From: Candidatus Acidiferrales bacterium
GTDB taxonomy: Bacteria; Acidobacteriota; Terriglobia; Acidiferrales; UBA7541
Direction of reading: 5' to 3'
Assembly (NCBI GenBank): GCA_035934015.1
Contig: DASYYH010000011.1
Span: 310,001 to 374,000, forward strand
DNA length: 64,000 bases
Position 1 is the first letter of the stretch, and the number at the start of each line of letters is the position of its first letter. Below the pieces are notes generated by a model. That model searched no databases. It had not been told where the DNA came from and saw only the letters and a list, made by a program, of their open reading frames with translations. Made by a program: the position numbers and the translations under genes. Below, one piece after another: positions 44,912 through 55,344 of this stretch.

Positions 44912-45466
44912 CTACGCCAGCGCCTTCGGAATCGCCGCTTCCCACTTCCCTTGCGCTTTCAAAATCAGCTCGACCACTTCGCGCACCGCGCCTTCTCCGC
45001 CTTTCGCTCGCGTGACGTAATGCGCCGTGTACTTTACCTCGGCTGTCGCATTCGCCACGGCAACCGCCAGCCCCGCGCGCGCGAGCAGCGGCAAATCCGG
45101 CAAATCGTCTCCTACGTATGCGACTTCCTCGTCCTTCACTCCTGCGCGCCGCAAAATCTCCTCGTATGCTGCCGTCTTTTTCGCCTGCCCCTGATAAACG
45201 AATTCAATTCCCGCTTCGCGCGCTCGCTGACTCACGGCCGGCGTATTCCGCCCGGTAATCACGCCGCTCCGCAATCCCACAATCGACGCCAGCTTCAGCC
45301 CTGCTCCATCGTGCGAATGGAAAACTTTCATCTCCGCAACGCTGCCATCCGGAAAAGCCTGCAAGCACACATTTCCCTTCGTCAGCACGCCATCCACGTC
45401 CATCAGCAGCAGGCGAATCTTCTTCGCTCGCCGCTTCACTCCCGCCGACCTTTTCTTTCTCGCCAT
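44912..45466 (-). CDS. kdsC: 3-deoxy-D-manno-octulosonate 8-phosphate phosphatase
   Basis: A 184-residue HAD-superfamily phosphatase of the KdsC type, which releases KDO from KDO-8-phosphate. Motif I is L-L-M-D-V-D-G-V-L-T-K-G, with the two aspartates of the HAD nucleophile/acid pair. Later motifs are G-L-R-S-G-V-I-T-G-R and V-A-Y-V-G-D-D-L-P-D-L. No cap domain, as expected for the family. It follows kdsD on the same strand across a 95-bp gap that contains a dispersed repeat. Its presence with kdsA and kdsD gives three of the early KDO steps in order. Confidence 0.93.
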   Translation of the reverse strand: MARKKRSAGVKRRAKKIRLLLMDVDGVLTKGNVCLQAFPDGSVAEMKVFHSHDGAGLKLASIVGLRSGVITGRNTPAVSQRAREAGIEFVYQGQAKKTAAYEEILRRAGVKDEEVAYVGDDLPDLPLLARAGLAVAVANATAEVKYTAHYVTRAKGGEGAVREVVELILKAQGKWEAAIPKALA

Positions 45467-45476
45467 TGGAATCTAC

Positions 45477-45546
45477 GTTGTCATTCCGATGAAAATGCGA
45501 CCAGCATCCGAGTAGGCTTGCCCGCTGTGGCGGGAATCTGCAGTTG
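45477..45546. repeat. Dispersed repeat copy 1 (GTTGTCATTCCGA family)
   Basis: Starts GTTGTCATTCCGA and ends with a conserved part TGTGGCGGGAATCTGCAGTTG. A second copy is at 56755-56823 with the same start and end and a variable centre. It lies in the kdsD-kdsC gap. Confidence 0.55.
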
Positions 45547-45561
45547 CATTTTGGTCGGCAT

Positions 45562-46572
45562 CTAGAACAACTGCAACGTCCACAAATCGTGCAAGTGCAC
45601 CACACCCTCGACGCGCCTCGCCTCATCCACCACAATCACCGCCGTAATCTTCTTTTCTTCCATCAACCGTAGCGCGCTCGCCGCCAGTTCCGTGCCCTCG
45701 AGCGTCACCGGAGTTTTCGTCATACATTCCGCTGCGGTCAAATCCAACGCTTCCTTCTTCCGCTTCTCCATCAGCCGCCGCAAATCTCCATCGGTCACAA
45801 CGCCGAGTAGCTTCCCGCCGCCGTCTGTCACCACCGCGAGCCCCAATTTCTTGCGGCTGATTTCGTAAATCACATCCGGAATTGCCGCCTGCGGCCCCAC
45901 GCGCGGAATCGCCTCACCCGTATGCATCACCGACTCGACGCGCCGCAGCTTCGCGCCCAGCCTTCCCTTCGGGTGCAGCGCCGCAAAATCTTCTTCGCGG
46001 AACTCGCGCCGCTCGAGCAGCGCAATCGCCAGCGCGTCGCCCATCGCCACCGCCGCTGTCGTCGAAGCCGTCGGCGCCAGATTCAGCGAGCATGCTTCTT
46101 CTTTCACCGCGATATCCAGTGTCACGTCGCTCGCCGCCGCCAGCGTCGAACGCCCGTTCCCTGTCATCGTCACCAGCCGAATCCCCAGCCGCTTGATCGG
46201 TTCGAGCAGCGCGAGCAACTCCTCTGTCTCGCCGCTCTGCGAAATCGCCAGCACGACGTCTTCGCGCGTCATCATGCCCAGGTCGCCGTGCAACGCCTCC
46301 GCCGCATGCAGAAAAATCGAAGGCGTTCCCGTACTCGCCAGCGTCGCCGAAAGTTTCCGTCCGATCAGTCCCGATTTTCCGAGGCCCGTCACCACCACGC
46401 GCCCGCCGCACGCGAAAATTAATTCCACCGCGCGCTCGAATCGTTCATCGAGCCGCGCAATCAAATCCGCAATCGCCTCCGCCTCGATTCGCAGCACGCG
46501 TTGCGCCGCCGCCAAACTTCCGCGTGCTTTCGCTGGCTTCGCAGCCTTCGACATCTTCATTACTTTTCCCAT
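45562..46572 (-). CDS. kdsD: Arabinose-5-phosphate isomerase
   Basis: A 336-residue enzyme that converts ribulose-5-phosphate to arabinose-5-phosphate, the precursor of KDO. The N-terminal SIS domain has V-V-T-G-L-G-K-S-G-L-I-G-R-K, F-L-H-A-A-E-A-L-H-G-D-L-G and I-S-Q-S-G-E-T-E-E. Two CBS domains follow (C-terminal ~130 residues, with V-M-H-T-G-E-A-I-P and V-V-T-D-G-D-L-R-R). The gene overlaps the end of kdsA by 13 bp. All features match KdsD/KpsF of normal length. Confidence 0.95.
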   Translation of the reverse strand: MGKVMKMSKAAKPAKARGSLAAAQRVLRIEAEAIADLIARLDERFERAVELIFACGGRVVVTGLGKSGLIGRKLSATLASTGTPSIFLHAAEALHGDLGMMTREDVVLAISQSGETEELLALLEPIKRLGIRLVTMTGNGRSTLAAASDVTLDIAVKEEACSLNLAPTASTTAAVAMGDALAIALLERREFREEDFAALHPKGRLGAKLRRVESVMHTGEAIPRVGPQAAIPDVIYEISRKKLGLAVVTDGGGKLLGVVTDGDLRRLMEKRKKEALDLTAAECMTKTPVTLEGTELAASALRLMEEKKITAVIVVDEARRVEGVVHLHDLWTLQLF

Positions 46573-47399
46573 TCGCGCACCATCGCCGAAATCTTCATCA
46601 CCCGTTCCACCAGCGGCTCGAATTTTTCCAGCGCCAGCGCGTTCGCTCCGTCCGAAAGCGCCTCTGCCGGATTGTCGTGCACTTCCATAAAAATTCCGTC
46701 CACGCCCGCCGCCACGCCCGCGCGCGCCAGCGGCTCGATGAACTCCGGCTGCCCGCCGCTCGATTTGCCCTGCCCGCCCGGAAGCTGTACCGAATGCGTC
46801 ACGTCAAAAACCACCGGAAATCCTAGCTTGCGCAGAATCGGAAACGACCGCATGTCCACCACCAGATTCTGATATCCAAACGATGCTCCGCGCTCCGTCA
46901 CAATGATTTTCTCGTTCCCCGTGCTCGCGATTTTTTCCACCGCGTTGCCCATCTCCCACGGCGACACAAACTGTCCTTTCTTCACGTTCACCGCTCGCCC
47001 CGTTTCCCCCGCCGCGATCAGCAAATCCGTCTGTCGGCACAAGAACGCCGGAATCTGAATCACGTCGCAAACTTCCGCCGCCGGTCCTGCTTGCGATGTC
47101 TCATGCACATCCGCCAAGATCGGCAGCCCGAATTTCTCTTTCACCTTCGCCAGAATCCGCAGCCCTTCCTTCAGCCCCGGCCCTCGAAACGAATTCACCG
47201 ACGATCGATTCGCTTTGTCATACGACGCTTTGAAAATCAGCGGCACATCCAGTTTTCGTGCTGCCGCCGCGAGCCGCTCCGCCATCGTCATAGCGTGCTT
47301 TTCACTCTCGATGACGCACGGCCCCGCGATCACGAAAAGGGGCGCGCCCGCTCCCATCGCAATCTTGCCTACCGAAAATTTGTGCCTCTTCTCGCTCAT
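46560..47399 (-). CDS. kdsA: 3-deoxy-8-phosphooctulonate synthase
   Basis: A 279-residue TIM-barrel enzyme condensing arabinose-5-phosphate and phosphoenolpyruvate to KDO-8-phosphate. Motifs: I-A-G-P-C-V-I-E-S-E, F-K-A-S-Y-D-K-A-N-R-S-S, T-D-V-H-E-T in the related form A-D-V-H-E-T, I-P-A-F-L-C-R-Q-T-D-L and F-D-V-T-H-S-V-Q-L-P-G. The cysteine in G-P-C and the later histidine suggest the metal-dependent class. ATG 47399 is preferred to 47450 because the upstream extension has no family similarity. Confidence 0.95.
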   Translation of the reverse strand: MSEKRHKFSVGKIAMGAGAPLFVIAGPCVIESEKHAMTMAERLAAAARKLDVPLIFKASYDKANRSSVNSFRGPGLKEGLRILAKVKEKFGLPILADVHETSQAGPAAEVCDVIQIPAFLCRQTDLLIAAGETGRAVNVKKGQFVSPWEMGNAVEKIASTGNEKIIVTERGASFGYQNLVVDMRSFPILRKLGFPVVFDVTHSVQLPGGQGKSSGGQPEFIEPLARAGVAAGVDGIFMEVHDNPAEALSDGANALALEKFEPLVERVMKISAMVREWEK

Positions 47400-47470
47400 C
47401 GCCTCATTTCCACGCCTATCATGCCCTAACATTGACTCCCGCGAGCACAAAAAGATACTCTCTCGGGGCC

Positions 47471-48382
47471 ATGTCTCTGCGCCGAATCTTCCTGACCGAC
47501 CGTGGAATCCGTGCCGGCTGGCGCTTGCTCATTTGGCTCGCGATTGTTTTCGGCATAGAATTCGTTCTCTACTACGCTGTCCAACAGCCGCTTCATGTTT
47601 CGCCCACTAGCACGACCCCCGGCAATCATTCCTTCCTGGACCCTGCCTGGAGCCTTGTCGTCCAGGCTTCCGATCTCATCTCTGTCCTCGTCGCCTCGCT
47701 CATTCTGGCTCGCATCGAACACGCCTCACTCAGCGACTATTACATTCCAACTCGCAATATTTTCGGCCGCCAGCTCTGGGTAGGTTCACTCTGGGGCCTT
47801 CTGGCTGTTTCGCTTTTGATAGGACTCATCGCTGTTTTTCACGGCTACCGCATTATCGGCCTGGCCATCCACGGCCGTCCGCTTGTTCATGCTGTTTTTT
47901 GGTGGCTGATCCAGGCATTCGCTATCGGCTTCTCCGAAGAATTCCTTTTCCGCTCTTACTTGCTCCGCACTCTCGCGGATGGCATCCGTTTTTGGCCTGC
48001 CGCTGTCCTGATCGCCATCAGCTTTGGTTCTCTTCATTATTTTTTCAAGTCTTACGAACGCTGGGAAGATTTCGCCTGCACCGCCCTTTTCAGCCTCTTC
48101 TGCTGCCTCACGATTCGCCGCACGGGCTCCCTCAAATTCGCCATCGGCTTCCACGCCGCCTTCGACTGGGGTGCGATATTCTTGTTTTCTGGAAAAAATG
48201 GCGGCGAGTTTGCCCCCGGCCATCTCCTTCAAACTTCCTGGACCGGCCCCGACTGGCTCACCGGTGGCATGCTCGGCCCAGAAGCCAGTTGGTTCGTCTT
48301 CCTCGTTATCGCACTCGTCTTCCTTCTCTTCCCCCGCTTCTATCCTTCATCCTCCTCCAATCCGACACCGCAATCTCCCTGA
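47471..48382 (+). CDS. CPBP-family (CAAX/Abi) intramembrane metalloprotease
   Basis: A 303-residue membrane protein with about seven hydrophobic helices. The family catalytic segment F-S-E-E-F-L-F-R-S-Y-L-L-R (EExxxR), the helix S-L-H-Y-F and the later H-A-A-F-D-W give the glutamate and histidine ligands of CPBP proteases. Such proteins process prenylated or membrane substrates and often confer bacteriocin self-immunity. The start ATG 47471 is preceded by CGGGG. It is divergent from kdsA. Neighbours do not identify a substrate. Confidence 0.85.
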   Translation: MSLRRIFLTDRGIRAGWRLLIWLAIVFGIEFVLYYAVQQPLHVSPTSTTPGNHSFLDPAWSLVVQASDLISVLVASLILARIEHASLSDYYIPTRNIFGRQLWVGSLWGLLAVSLLIGLIAVFHGYRIIGLAIHGRPLVHAVFWWLIQAFAIGFSEEFLFRSYLLRTLADGIRFWPAAVLIAISFGSLHYFFKSYERWEDFACTALFSLFCCLTIRRTGSLKFAIGFHAAFDWGAIFLFSGKNGGEFAPGHLLQTSWTGPDWLTGGMLGPEASWFVFLVIALVFLLFPRFYPSSSSNPTPQSP

Positions 48383-48482
48383 CCTTCCCGTCCTTTCGTC
48401 CAATTAATCCACTCAGCACAGCTTTCGTCGCCGTCCTTGCTCCGCAAAATCGTCCCCGTGAAAATTGAGTCGAGGTATTTTC

Positions 48483-48794
48483 ATGCACTGTCCTCGCTGC
48501 AAGATCGTGCTGCCGGACCACGCATTTTCTTGCCCAAAATGCCGTACCGAATTCGCTTCATCCCGCCGTGGGAGTTCGCATTTGCTCCGAACGGTTCTCC
48601 TTCTTGTCTTGCTTGTCGCTCTGGTAGTTTGGGCGTATCGTTCCGGACGTTTCCACAATCTTCTCAAGTTCGCGCCCTTGAAATCCGCACACGCCGAATC
48701 CATCCCCGGCGCACGCTTTCGCATGGGCGCCAGCAGGTTTGCTTCCTTGCGCTCCACCGTTGTGGATGCCGCCGCAACTCTGCATTACTCCTAG
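48483..48794 (+). CDS. Small zinc-ribbon membrane protein
   Basis: A 103-residue protein. N-terminal double CxxC pair (M-H-C-P-R-C..F-S-C-P-K-C-R-T-E-F) forms a zinc ribbon of the FYDLN/double-zinc-ribbon style. One transmembrane helix follows (V-L-L-L-V-L-L-V-A-L-V-V-W-A-Y), then a small basic and Ala-rich C-terminus. ATG 48483 with a GAGGT Shine-Dalgarno is chosen. Such proteins are widespread and uncharacterised; the topology predicts the zinc site in the cytoplasm. Confidence 0.7.
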   Translation: MHCPRCKIVLPDHAFSCPKCRTEFASSRRGSSHLLRTVLLLVLLVALVVWAYRSGRFHNLLKFAPLKSAHAESIPGARFRMGASRFASLRSTVVDAAATLHYS

Positions 48795-48914
48795 CAGTCC
48801 ATCTCGTTCAACTCTCGCGCAACCGCCTGCCGCCTGCGCCAAACCGCAAGAAGCTTGATTCCTCGCCATTTTTTTCGTATTAAGGGGTTATAGATTGCCC
48901 TTCGGAGGTGCCTC

Positions 48915-49124
48915 ATGCGTGCGGATCGCGTCGATGTTTCCTGGGATGCTCAAAAATCGCAGTGGCTCGTTCGCATTACGAGTGGCGAAGAGGTTCTCCG
49001 TCGCCACGTGAAGTTGCCGAACAACGCCGATGCTGCCGCGCTTCAAGCCGCCGCGCGGCAGACTGTCTCCGACGAAGGCTACGAAGTCGACCCGTCGCAA
49101 ATCACCGTCGCCCGCTCCGCCTAA
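48915..49124 (+). CDS. Small conserved hypothetical protein
   Basis: A 69-residue soluble protein with a strong GGAGGTG Shine-Dalgarno and ATG start. It contains V-S-W-D-A-Q-K-S-Q-W-L-V-R-I, suggesting a short beta hairpin, followed by an Ala-rich helix (D-A-A-A-L-Q-A-A-A-R). The compact alpha/beta pattern is consistent with a real small gene. No known domain is recognised. It is flanked by the zinc-ribbon protein and the hypothetical at 49171. Confidence 0.65.
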   Translation: MRADRVDVSWDAQKSQWLVRITSGEEVLRRHVKLPNNADAAALQAAARQTVSDEGYEVDPSQITVARSA

Positions 49125-49170
49125 CGCACACCCCGTGCTGGCGGAAATCCATCCTCTGTCGGTTGTGCGC

Positions 49171-50166
49171 TTACTTAACCTCGAAGACTTCTACCTTGGC
49201 GTCTCGAATCAACGCGAGTTCGTGGCCGTCTGGCGAAAGAGCTGGCGGTAAAACAGTTGGGGAGTGTCGAGGGTCCCAATGCATCTCAAATAATTGCTGT
49301 CCCGAATCCGTATCAAAGACTCGCACGCGAACGAAATTGTACGGCCTGCTGCTGTCAATATCCAAAAAATTCACGATTCTGTTCCATCGCGTATACGACT
49401 CCTCGACGGCACAAAATCGCTCACCAGAGCGATTAGCTACCACCGTTGTCTCATATTGAGCAGTAACCGGAATCGAATATAAAACGCTGCCGCCCACTCT
49501 CTGAATTGGCACTTGTCGTACATCACCTTCTCCGATCTCGGCCACCGTGTCGTGATTTATCCATTCGTGGCCGTCGAACAAAATCCCTCCCTTGAAAATA
49601 TCCACTTTGAGATTCGACGGCGCAGGGTGGTTCAATACTTGGAGCGTCGATGCATCAAGCAAGTCGGTTTCGCTTCGCATGTTGCCGCCAACGAGCAACC
49701 TCGTTCCCCCAGGAAGCACGCGAACAGGGCCATAAGTGGCGAATGGCGTTCCGCAAATTAGCTGAGGCGTGCAGACATGCAAACCCTGCCGATTGAGAAC
49801 CACGAACTGATCATCCTGAGTCGCTTGCACGGAGCTGTGACTCTTTTCGACCGCGTACAATGCTGTCCTGACCACCTTCTGCTGCTTAATGTCAAATAAT
49901 AGGAGCTTGGACGGGGGTTCGTCATACTTGAGCGGATGAATCGGAGCCGAACTCCCATCATTGACACTGACGAGTAGAAGATTGTCGGAGAGAAACTGTA
50001 CTTCCGTATAAGCGGCGACACCGCCGATCCTTTGCTTATTCGGGAAACCATATGGACCAAGGTCACCAACGAGAATAAGCTTCCCGGTCTCTTTTCCGGC
50101 GGCCACTAGCGAAATTGCTGCTACGGTGAGAGCCGCAATTAGGACAGCCGCGATGCGGGTGAACAT
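49171..50166 (-). CDS. Secreted beta-propeller-like hypothetical protein
   Basis: A 331-residue protein with a signal peptide (I-A-A-V-L-I-A-A-L-T-V-A-A-I-S-L-V-A-A-G). The mature chain has repeating strand-rich units such as V-Q-F-L-S-D-N-L-L-L-V-S-V-N-D and L-L-L-F-D-I-K-Q-Q-K-V-V-R-T, consistent with a beta-propeller like those of WD40/YVTN-type periplasmic proteins. The gene sits 6 bp downstream of the pyrG stop in the same direction, so it is probably cotranscribed with it. No catalytic motif is visible. Confidence 0.6.
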   Translation of the reverse strand: MFTRIAAVLIAALTVAAISLVAAGKETGKLILVGDLGPYGFPNKQRIGGVAAYTEVQFLSDNLLLVSVNDGSSAPIHPLKYDEPPSKLLLFDIKQQKVVRTALYAVEKSHSSVQATQDDQFVVLNRQGLHVCTPQLICGTPFATYGPVRVLPGGTRLLVGGNMRSETDLLDASTLQVLNHPAPSNLKVDIFKGGILFDGHEWINHDTVAEIGEGDVRQVPIQRVGGSVLYSIPVTAQYETTVVANRSGERFCAVEESYTRWNRIVNFLDIDSSRPYNFVRVRVFDTDSGQQLFEMHWDPRHSPTVLPPALSPDGHELALIRDAKVEVFEVK

Positions 50167-50172
50167 AGCAGC

Positions 50173-51852
<1,680 letters not shown>

Positions 51853-51973
51853 CTAAGGTAGGCGCAACTCGTACAAATCATTATCGCCGTCTCGCCCGCT
51901 GCTGTCAACGGAGAGTTTGCAAACAAAACTTCAAATCAAAAAATTTCTCGCGAAAAATGTGCGCGCAATAAAA

Positions 51974-52003
51974 AAGCCTGCTTGCAATTACGCAAGCAGG
52001 CTT
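51974..52003 (-). terminator. Intrinsic terminator after PEP-CTERM gene
   Basis: A perfect 12-bp stem, AAGCCTGCTTGC (51974-51985) with GCAAGCAGGCTT (51992-52003), followed on the minus strand by a TTTTTT run. It sits 23 bases after the stop of the PEP-CTERM gene. Confidence 0.9.
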
Positions 52004-52026
52004 CCTTGAAAAAAATCTGTCTAGTT

Positions 52027-52638
52027 CTAAAGGCCAAGCCGGCGGCGAACCACGAAGCCGAGCCCGAGAAGTCCGGTCCCGAGGAGCGCTAATGAGCTAG
52101 GCTCCGGAGTCGGGAACGTGCTCGTCGTAACGGCCAGCGACTCGCTCCACGGAGTCGTCAGCACGCTGCCAGTGGCGGATACGTCGAATCCAATAAAAAT
52201 CGTCCCTTGCGCCACCGAAGAGTAGCTGTAGCTCAGCGGGCCGGTAAAGGTCCCCGTCCCCAGGCTCACTAGGGCGATGTTATATCCGCCAGACGACGGG
52301 CTGAATGACTGCGTCGAGGGATAGTTGTGCTGATTGTCCACGAAGCCCAAGAAGTTGCCTACGGTGCATCCCGTCTTTACCTTGCTAGTGCAAGGAGTGC
52401 CCTGCCATGCGCCAGAGCTGGAAGGCGTCAGGATCGCGATGTAGGCCGTCCCGCCGTTGTACTTACCATTTGACATGATAAGGTCGAAGGTCCCCGATGA
52501 GCTCGTCGTCGTCTGGATCCCGCCCGCCGCACACGTTATACTGGTGCACTGTATCTGCAATGGGTCGGCGCTTGACCTCATCGCCCCCAGAGAGACGGCA
52601 ACCGCCGCCGCAGCCAACATGAACAAAAACTTCCTCAT
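52027..52638 (-). CDS. PEP-CTERM sorting-domain protein
   Basis: A 203-residue secreted protein. A signal peptide (F-L-F-M-L-A-A-A-A-V-A-V-S-L-G) is followed by a Ser/Thr/Gly-rich beta-type mature region with four cysteines in the first half. The C-terminus is a typical PEP-CTERM signal: P-E-P-S-S-L-A-L-L-G-T-G-L-L-G-L-G-F-V-V-R-R-R, read by an exosortase and anchored or released at the outer surface. An exosortase (EpsH/XrtA type) is not in this window. ATG 52638 has a GAGGTG Shine-Dalgarno. Confidence 0.88.
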   Translation of the reverse strand: MRKFLFMLAAAAVAVSLGAMRSSADPLQIQCTSITCAAGGIQTTTSSSGTFDLIMSNGKYNGGTAYIAILTPSSSGAWQGTPCTSKVKTGCTVGNFLGFVDNQHNYPSTQSFSPSSGGYNIALVSLGTGTFTGPLSYSYSSVAQGTIFIGFDVSATGSVLTTPWSESLAVTTSTFPTPEPSSLALLGTGLLGLGFVVRRRLGL

Positions 52639-52647
52639 CGAAAGCAC

Positions 52648-53041
52648 CTCGCACGAAATTTAAAAATACCCTGCATGACAACCTCGCAATCCGTGTTCCA
52701 AAATTGCGGCATATCGCGATTTTTTTGCCAAACTACTAAGCCCTTGAAATGAAAGCGGTTAATCAATCGGCTAGGTAAGTTCTAAAACTCATGCGAAACT
52801 TACGCATACGCAAAGACTTTCACCTTCAGGAGACATTAATTCCAAAGCCTTGCATAGGCTCGACTGCTCTCAGATCGCCGAAGAAAACCTGCAGGAAGGC
52901 TTGGTCCTTGAATTCATCGAATTCATCTGATTCGACTGGGATTGGGAACTCGCGTGGACTCGTCGGAAGCTAAACAAAGAGCGGCCCGGAGCAAAAATGC
53001 CTTCAGTGCAACCCCACGTCGTGCCGCGGCATGGCTCCACT
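52648..53041. other. Intergenic region, no clear gene
   Basis: Between the PEP-CTERM gene and the cyclotransferase gene no start-bearing frame with a ribosome-binding site was found. A plus-strand open stretch (about 52820-52930) ends E-E-N-L-Q-E-G-L-V-L-E-F-I-E-F-I, which could be the C-terminus of a degraded gene, but no start was seen. Confidence 0.4.
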
Positions 53042-53848
53042 CTAACGCCGGCTCGCTTTCTTCCTCACAATTTGTATCTCAAACAGCGTCGGCCAGAGCT
53101 TTCCAGTCACGAAAAGCCGGTCGCTCTTCGCATCGTACGCAATTCCGTTCAGCACCGCGTCCGAATTTGCCCTCTCATTCTCCGGAAGCAGCCCCGTCAG
53201 GTCGATCCACCCCGTCACGTGCCCATCCTGTGGCGAAATGATCGCGATGTAATCCGTCTGCCACACGTTCGCATAAATCTCGCCGTGAATGTATTCCAGT
53301 TCATTGAGGTCGTGGACTTCCACTCCCCCATCGGTCACATCAATGTGCCTCACCTCGTGGAAATCCTGCGGGTCTAGAAAATAAAGCGTCGAACTGCCAT
53401 CGCTCAAAATCAGATTCGTTCCGTCTTGCGTTAGCCCCCAGCCTTCCCATGGATACTGAAACGTCCGCAGCAAGCGGAAACTGGCGCGGTCGTAGACAAA
53501 GCCCGTGTGCGCCTTCCACGTCAGTTGCACGAGCGTATTTCCCCAATTCGTCAGCCCTTCGCCGAATAAATTCTGCGGCAAATTATATTGCTGCACGACT
53601 TTTCCGCTTTTCAGCTCGACCTTCCGCACCGAAGATTTCCCGTTCAATCCAGTGCTCTCGTAAAGAAATCCGTCCAGATAGATCAATCCTTGCGTGAACG
53701 CCGCCGGATCGTGCGAATACGTGTGCACGATGCGATATCCGTACTTCGCGGCTTTCTTTTGGGCGTCGTGCGCGGTCGCCGGAAAGAAAATGAAAATCGA
53801 AATGACCAAGAAGCAGGAGAAAATCGTGACTCTGTTCGCGTGGCTCAT
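53042..53848 (-). CDS. Glutaminyl-peptide cyclotransferase (glutamine cyclotransferase family)
   Basis: A 268-residue secreted protein of the bacterial glutamine cyclotransferase type, a five-bladed propeller that turns N-terminal Gln into pyroglutamate. A signal peptide (F-S-C-F-L-V-I-S-I-F-I-F-F-P-A-T-A) is followed by the family motifs F-T-Q-G-L-I-Y-L-D-G-F-L-Y-E-S-T-G, G-E-G-L-T-N-W-G, E-G-W-G-L-T-Q-D-G and L-N-E-L-E-Y-I-H-G-E-I-Y-A-N-V-W. All key parts are present and the length is normal. It may act in turnover of exported peptides. Confidence 0.88.
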   Translation of the reverse strand: MSHANRVTIFSCFLVISIFIFFPATAHDAQKKAAKYGYRIVHTYSHDPAAFTQGLIYLDGFLYESTGLNGKSSVRKVELKSGKVVQQYNLPQNLFGEGLTNWGNTLVQLTWKAHTGFVYDRASFRLLRTFQYPWEGWGLTQDGTNLILSDGSSTLYFLDPQDFHEVRHIDVTDGGVEVHDLNELEYIHGEIYANVWQTDYIAIISPQDGHVTGWIDLTGLLPENERANSDAVLNGIAYDAKSDRLFVTGKLWPTLFEIQIVRKKASRR

Positions 53849-54118
53849 TTCGGCATCGCTAAATTATCAGATGCCGCGTTCCGCTTCTACGTAAAACCCA
53901 AAGCCGGTGATGCGGCGCTCGAAGTTTTCTTTACGCGACAGGCTAGGCGTAAGCGTATTGTCAGCGACCTATATTCTCGTGGGGGCTGCGAAGTCGCTGA
54001 AAAGGACCGCAGGAACCGTTCTCTGTGGGCAAATTTGTGGGTAAGAATTCTCGCGTTGCAACCACCCACTGTGACTGGGCGATGGATACTATCCTAACTG
54101 GCTTGCAGACCGTGCGCT

Positions 54119-55168
54119 TTAGCTGTTCTTTAGCCGTGGCAGCAGAGTCAGCGCGTTGTCGCGCCCAATCAGTCGGAGATCATCTTCGGAGAAGCCGAGT
54201 TTCATCATGCCTTCAGCGGTTTCGGCGAGGGGTACGAATGGATCGTCGCTGCCAAAAAGAATCTGTGTCGTGGGAACGAGACTGGTGAGTGCCGCAATAG
54301 CTGGTCGAAAGGCAGTACCAGCGATGTCGTAATGGAGGCGTTTAAGTTCGTATTCGATTCCGTTGGGGGCTTTGTCGGCGATGTTTTTAGTGGCGTATTG
54401 GTGCATACGACCGAGCAGCATCGGCACGTTTCCGCCCGCGTGCGTAAAGATGAAGCGAATATCGGGGAACTTCGCAAATGTACCTGTAAACAGCAGATTC
54501 GTGACCGCACGAGCGGTCTCTTGGGGAATCTCGAACATATACGGAGAGACATCCGGCAGCAATGTGCGGCAGCACGAGGAGATGGTCGGATGCACGAAAA
54601 CGACGGATTTGCGCCGATTGAGTTCCTCGAAAACTGGCTGGTACTCGGGATGACCCAACCACTTGTCGTCGTAGCTGGTGATTAGATGAATTCCGTCCGC
54701 CTTAAGCACGCTATAGGCGTAGTCGATTTCGCGAAGGCTCGTCTCGGTATCTGGAAGCGGGAGGGCGGCAAACAGACCGAAGCGCCCCCGGTGGCTCCGT
54801 ACCACATCGGCGGCGTATTCGTTCGCTCGCCGCGCCGCGCCCGTTGCCGCCTGTCGGTCACCGAACCAAAGAATACTCGATGTGACAGACAAAACAGCCG
54901 TCGCTACTCCGTGCTTGTCCATCACTGCTAGTGCTTGCTCCGGAGTCCAGCTATAAATTCGGCCGCCGCCCGCAACACCCGTGCCTTCTGGATGTTCAGC
55001 AAAATAGAAAGGCGGGACGAAGTGATGATGTACATCGATCAGACCGCTCTTCGGGGCGGGCGCTGTTTGCGCAAAGACCGACATGAAACGTCCAGCGCCA
55101 GAAAATGTCAGCGCACCTAATCCCGCTGCATTTTGCAAAAAGCTGCGACGGCTGTGTTTGATGTCCAC
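54119..55168 (-). CDS. Tat-exported amidohydrolase (ACMSD-like metal-dependent hydrolase)
   Basis: A 349-residue protein. The twin-arginine-like start S-R-R-S-F-L-Q-N-A-A-G-L-G-A-L indicates export folded via Tat. The catalytic TIM barrel begins I-D-V-H-H-H-F-V-P-P, the first metal-binding histidines of amidohydrolase-2/ACMSD enzymes, with later F-I-F-T-H-A-G-G-N and a D-D-P-F-V-P near the C-terminus that would hold the last metal aspartate. GTG start with an AGGAAGG Shine-Dalgarno. Probably hydrolyses or decarboxylates a small aromatic or acyl substrate. Confidence 0.85.
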   Translation of the reverse strand: MDIKHSRRSFLQNAAGLGALTFSGAGRFMSVFAQTAPAPKSGLIDVHHHFVPPFYFAEHPEGTGVAGGGRIYSWTPEQALAVMDKHGVATAVLSVTSSILWFGDRQAATGAARRANEYAADVVRSHRGRFGLFAALPLPDTETSLREIDYAYSVLKADGIHLITSYDDKWLGHPEYQPVFEELNRRKSVVFVHPTISSCCRTLLPDVSPYMFEIPQETARAVTNLLFTGTFAKFPDIRFIFTHAGGNVPMLLGRMHQYATKNIADKAPNGIEYELKRLHYDIAGTAFRPAIAALTSLVPTTQILFGSDDPFVPLAETAEGMMKLGFSEDDLRLIGRDNALTLLPRLKNS

Positions 55169-55344
55169 GGGAACCTTCCTCGCCCGGCATTCTACCTCAA
55201 AGATGCGGATCAGTAAGCGGCAGAGAGAAAGCGCTCAACATTAGCTAATTACCTTCCCGGCCGAGAGCATCTGTTTCATCTTTTGGACTCGGCGGGCGCG
55301 GAAGCACGCCAGACCTTCTAGCTAGTTTGCAGCTGTCAATTGTT

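Noticed and set aside
52791-52973. 60-residue plus-strand frame in the gap after the PEP-CTERM gene
   Set aside because: No ribosome-binding site and no recognisable family; the other frame with a plausible C-terminus has no start.
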